A stretch of DNA of 8,096 nucleotides from an uncultured Fidelibacterota bacterium. Its GTDB lineage: Bacteria; Marinisomatota; Marinisomatia; Marinisomatales; UBA1611. Of this stretch, positions 6,821-8,096 are shown piece by piece (within the stretch, counting starts at the first letter, position 1; the number at the start of each line of letters is the position of its first letter). A model generated the notes under the pieces. That model had not been told where the DNA came from. It worked only from the letters and a program-made list of their open reading frames with translations, and did not search any database. The stretch is from NCBI GenBank assembly GCA_913045415.1, contig CAJWPW010000039.1, forward strand, positions 1-8,096, given 5' to 3'. The position numbers and the translations under genes were made by a program.

Positions 6821-7441
6821 CTAATTAAGGTAATTCCTGAAAGAATAAAGAAGCACACCATTAATATGAAAATCATCTTCAGGATTAACCTTTATAACCG
6901 GAAAATCCGGATTTCTTGGATGAAGTTCAACACAGTTTGATTTAGGCACATAACATTTCAACGTAGCTTCACCATTGATGAGTGCAACCACAATCTGGCC
7001 GGAGTAAGCCGTTGCTGTCTTCTTCGCCACGATAAAATCCCCATCATGGATATTCTCTTGAATCATGGAATCTCCTATCACCTGCAGCACATAATTATCA
7101 GGGTGCAATAAAGACGGAGGAACATCCACCATTTCGGGGTTTTCTAATGCTTCGATAGGCTCACCTGCAGCAATAAGGCCCAACAGCGGCAAACGAGCTG
7201 TAGTTGTAGGTGTGGCGTACTCCTTGTGGATCAAGGTGAGTGCCCGCTTGCCGTTGGGACCTTTTATACGAGAAAGATGACCCTCATCTTCCAGGGTCTT
7301 TACATACCAGTTCACTGTCCCCAATGAACCAAATCCCAGACTGGCCATAATTTCTTCATAAGATGGAGATTGACCATGGATCAGCGTAAATCGCTGAACA
7401 AATTCCAGGAATTTTTTTAGCTTTGGGGACAATGGTTTCAT
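6821..7441 (-). CDS. lexA: LexA repressor, SOS regulator (S24 self-cleaving protease)
   Basis: I take ATG 7439-7441 as the start, giving 206 residues, the usual LexA length. It overlaps the stop of an upstream small ORF as TGATG, and homology begins just after it. A TTG extension to 7486 adds 15 residues without support. Residues about 1-70 are the winged helix-turn-helix (PSYEEIMASLGFGSLGTVNWYVKTLEDEG). The self-cleavage site is Ala92-Gly93 in LGLIAAGEP, the nucleophile Ser125 in GDSM, and the general base Lys162 in EATLKCYV. Spacing between these residues is close to that in E. coli LexA (84/85, 119, 156). It should dimerise, repress damage-inducible genes, and cleave itself when stimulated by RecA filaments. 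It heads an operon with an imuB-like gene and dnaE2, and two tandem palindromes near its promoter suggest autoregulation. No sign of truncation is seen, and the terminal repeat after its stop leaves it intact. Confidence 0.93.
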   Translation of the reverse strand: MKPLSPKLKKFLEFVQRFTLIHGQSPSYEEIMASLGFGSLGTVNWYVKTLEDEGHLSRIKGPNGKRALTLIHKEYATPTTTARLPLLGLIAAGEPIEALENPEMVDVPPSLLHPDNYVLQVIGDSMIQENIHDGDFIVAKKTATAYSGQIVVALINGEATLKCYVPKSNCVELHPRNPDFPVIKVNPEDDFHINGVLLYSFRNYLN

Positions 7442-7584
7442 CACGAGGTAACGGATAAATAGTGTGTGATAGATTTCCCATCCCAAACAATAGATTGAGC
7501 GGTTTTCTGATTGGCATAGTTATTCAATCGAGCAATGGCTCGAATAACTGTTATCGATGGTTGTTTTTTTATTTTCTTTTTCAT
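7441..7584 (-). CDS. Small ORF (47 aa) coupled to lexA, unknown function
   Basis: ATG 7582-7584 opens a 47-codon frame ending at TGA 7441-7443, whose last base is the first base of the lexA ATG (TGATG). A Shine-Dalgarno-like AAAGGG lies 6 bases upstream, better than most genes here show. The product is very basic at its N-terminus (MKKKIKK), then reads PSITVIRAIARLNNYANQKT and ends in HYLSVTS. It has no membrane segment or recognised domain. Its coding sequence contains a strong inverted repeat (7518-7549). It lies between the predicted LexA operator and lexA, so it would be the first product of the SOS operon, either as a functional small protein or as a leader peptide that feeds ribosomes to lexA. 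I do not recognise a homologue. Confidence 0.6.
   Translation of the reverse strand: MKKKIKKQPSITVIRAIARLNNYANQKTAQSIVWDGKSITHYLSVTS
7518..7549 (-). repeat. Strong inverted repeat inside the small ORF
   Basis: AGTTATT (7518-7524) plus CGAGC (7529-7533) pair perfectly with GCTCG (7538-7542) plus AATAACT (7543-7549), with a 4-base loop and a 4-base bulge. In the mRNA it would fold about 35-65 bases into the small ORF and upstream of the lexA start. There is no T-run after it, so it is not a simple terminator. It could act as a translational control hairpin. Confidence 0.45.
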
Positions 7585-7610
7585 TTTAACCCTTTGTGTT
7601 AATTCTTAGA

Positions 7611-7634
7611 TAACTCGTAAGTTACTCGTAAGTA
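7611..7634. promoter_or_regulatory. Two tandem palindromes, candidate LexA operator
   Basis: The 10-mer ACTCGTAAGT occurs at 7613-7622 and again at 7624-7633, a period of 11 bp or about one helix turn. Each copy is palindromic: TAACT-CGTA-AGTTA (7611-7624, 5-bp arms) and TACT-CGTA-AGTA (7623-7634, 4-bp arms). They overlap or directly follow the predicted -10 element and lie 27 bp upstream of the small ORF start. The position is what a LexA autoregulatory site would have. The sequence does not match the E. coli or Bacillus SOS box consensus. Confidence 0.5.
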
Positions 7635-7662
7635 TATTACAATAGTTTTTAGTTTAATCCAA
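7634..7662 (-). promoter_or_regulatory. Candidate promoter of the lexA-imuB-dnaE2 operon
   Basis: On the minus strand TTGGAT (7657-7662) and TAATAT (7634-7639) are 17 bases apart, an ideal sigma-70-like spacing with moderate consensus matches. A shifted -10, TATACT (7631-7636), is also possible. It lies just downstream of the terminator hairpin and just upstream of the tandem palindromes, in an otherwise AT-rich gap. Confidence 0.4.
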
Positions 7663-7664
7663 AT

Positions 7665-7691
7665 AAAAAGCCCCTAAATCAGGGGCTTTTT
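7665..7691 (-). terminator. Rho-independent terminator of the prenyltransferase gene
   Basis: A perfect 10-bp stem, AAAAAGCCCC (7665-7674) with GGGGCTTTTT (7682-7691), has a 7-base loop. On the minus strand the stem ends in a T-rich tract, 27 bases after the prenyltransferase stop codon. The A/T arms make it bidirectional in form, but no plus-strand gene precedes it. It insulates the SOS operon promoter from readthrough. Confidence 0.85.
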
Positions 7692-7718
7692 ATAAATGTG
7701 ATAAAGAGATTGTATGAA

Positions 7719-8096
7719 TTATACAGGTGTCCCCAACCAGATTCCGATGCAAAACAGGGCTCCTGTAATAAAGTGCATATTGATCGTACCTGCATTTGCA
7801 GGCTGCAGCAGGCGGTCATCATAGTATTTATAAAGTACTTGGATCGCTCTCACACCAAAATAAGATGCTACAAGTGCAATCAAAGTCAACATGGGAAAAG
7901 TACCATTCAAGGCCATGACTATAATACTGATAAAAGCACCTGCAACTAACAATACATAACCGATCCTAGCCTTTTCTGGACCGAACACGACAATTAAGGT
8001 ATCCTTCCCCGTAGCTTTATCGCCATCATGATCCGGAAATTCGTTTACATACACGATAGCGGCTACCAGCAAACCAATAGGGATACCTGCCAAAAA
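7719..8096 (-). CDS. UbiA-family prenyltransferase, C-terminal part (MenA-like)
   Basis: The frame is open to the right edge, leaving 125 C-terminal residues and a TAA stop at 7719-7721. The visible part has a hydrophobic segment (AGIPIGLLVAAIVYV), then NEFPDHDGDKATGKDTL, which matches the second aspartate-rich motif of UbiA enzymes that binds the prenyl diphosphate through magnesium. Three further membrane segments follow (about IGYVLLVAGAFISIIVMAL, MLTLIALVASYFGVRAI, and FITGALFCIGIWLG). UbiA proteins attach isoprenoid chains to aromatic or other acceptors in the cytoplasmic membrane. The NEFPDxDGDxxxGKxTL form is most like menaquinone-type enzymes (MenA), but the acceptor cannot be decided from this part. 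It is a separate transcription unit ended by the hairpin at 7665-7691. Confidence 0.85.
   Translation of the reverse strand, partial: FLAGIPIGLLVAAIVYVNEFPDHDGDKATGKDTLIVVFGPEKARIGYVLLVAGAFISIIVMALNGTFPMLTLIALVASYFGVRAIQVLYKYYDDRLLQPANAGTINMHFITGALFCIGIWLGTPV

Noticed and set aside
6821..7441. Phage CI-like repressor instead of LexA
   Set aside because: The helix-turn-helix, length, Ala-Gly site and Ser/Lys spacing match LexA, and the neighbours are SOS polymerases, not phage genes.
7442..7486. 15-residue N-terminal extension of LexA from TTG 7484-7486
   Set aside because: The TGATG coupling with the small ORF and normal LexA length favour ATG 7439-7441.
1..8096. CRISPR array, tRNA or rRNA genes
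   Set aside because: No regularly spaced repeats and no tRNA- or rRNA-like segments were noticed on either strand.

Overview
This window looks like chromosomal DNA from a moderately AT-rich, probably Gram-negative bacterium. The predicted periplasmic/outer-membrane parvulin lipoprotein, the UbiA-type quinone prenyltransferase and the weak Shine-Dalgarno signals upstream of several genes would fit a member of the FCB assemblage (Marinimicrobia, Calditrichota or Ignavibacteria-like). That placement is an inference with low confidence. No RNA gene, CRISPR array or classical transposase is visible.

Layout from left to right. Positions 1-730 (minus strand) hold a TrmB-family transcriptional regulator cut by the left edge. 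A 162-bp divergent intergenic region at 731-892 is packed with three inverted repeats. Positions 893-2194 (plus strand) encode a SurA/PpiC-like parvulin lipoprotein. Its 3' end overlaps by 47 bp, tail to tail, the last gene of a large minus-strand operon spanning 7584 down to 2148. At the right edge, 7719-8096 (minus strand) is the C-terminal part of a UbiA-family prenyltransferase, isolated from the operon by a strong hairpin terminator at 7665-7691.

The minus-strand operon is an SOS mutagenesis cassette. In transcription order it carries a promoter with two tandem palindromes (candidate LexA operator), an undescribed 47-codon ORF translationally coupled to lexA (TGATG overlap), lexA, a GxxExxY-family PD-(D/E)XK-like protein, an imuB-like Y-family protein whose catalytic carboxylates are replaced but which keeps a UmuC-like clamp-binding motif (QTNLF), and a dnaE2/imuC-type alpha polymerase. 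The likely logic is as follows: DNA damage causes LexA self-cleavage, the operon is derepressed, and the inactive Y-family protein tethers the error-prone DnaE2-type polymerase to the sliding clamp. No imuA is present in the window.

The most interesting observation is that the GxxExxY gene is bounded by about 30-bp imperfect terminal inverted repeats (6356-6385 and 6791-6820), forming a compact unit of about 465 bp. One end abuts the lexA stop codon and the other runs into the imuB reading frame. The imuB-proximal end appears to supply imuB with its ribosome binding site, start codon and first residues. This suggests a small non-transposase mobile unit that inserted into an SOS operon without breaking it.
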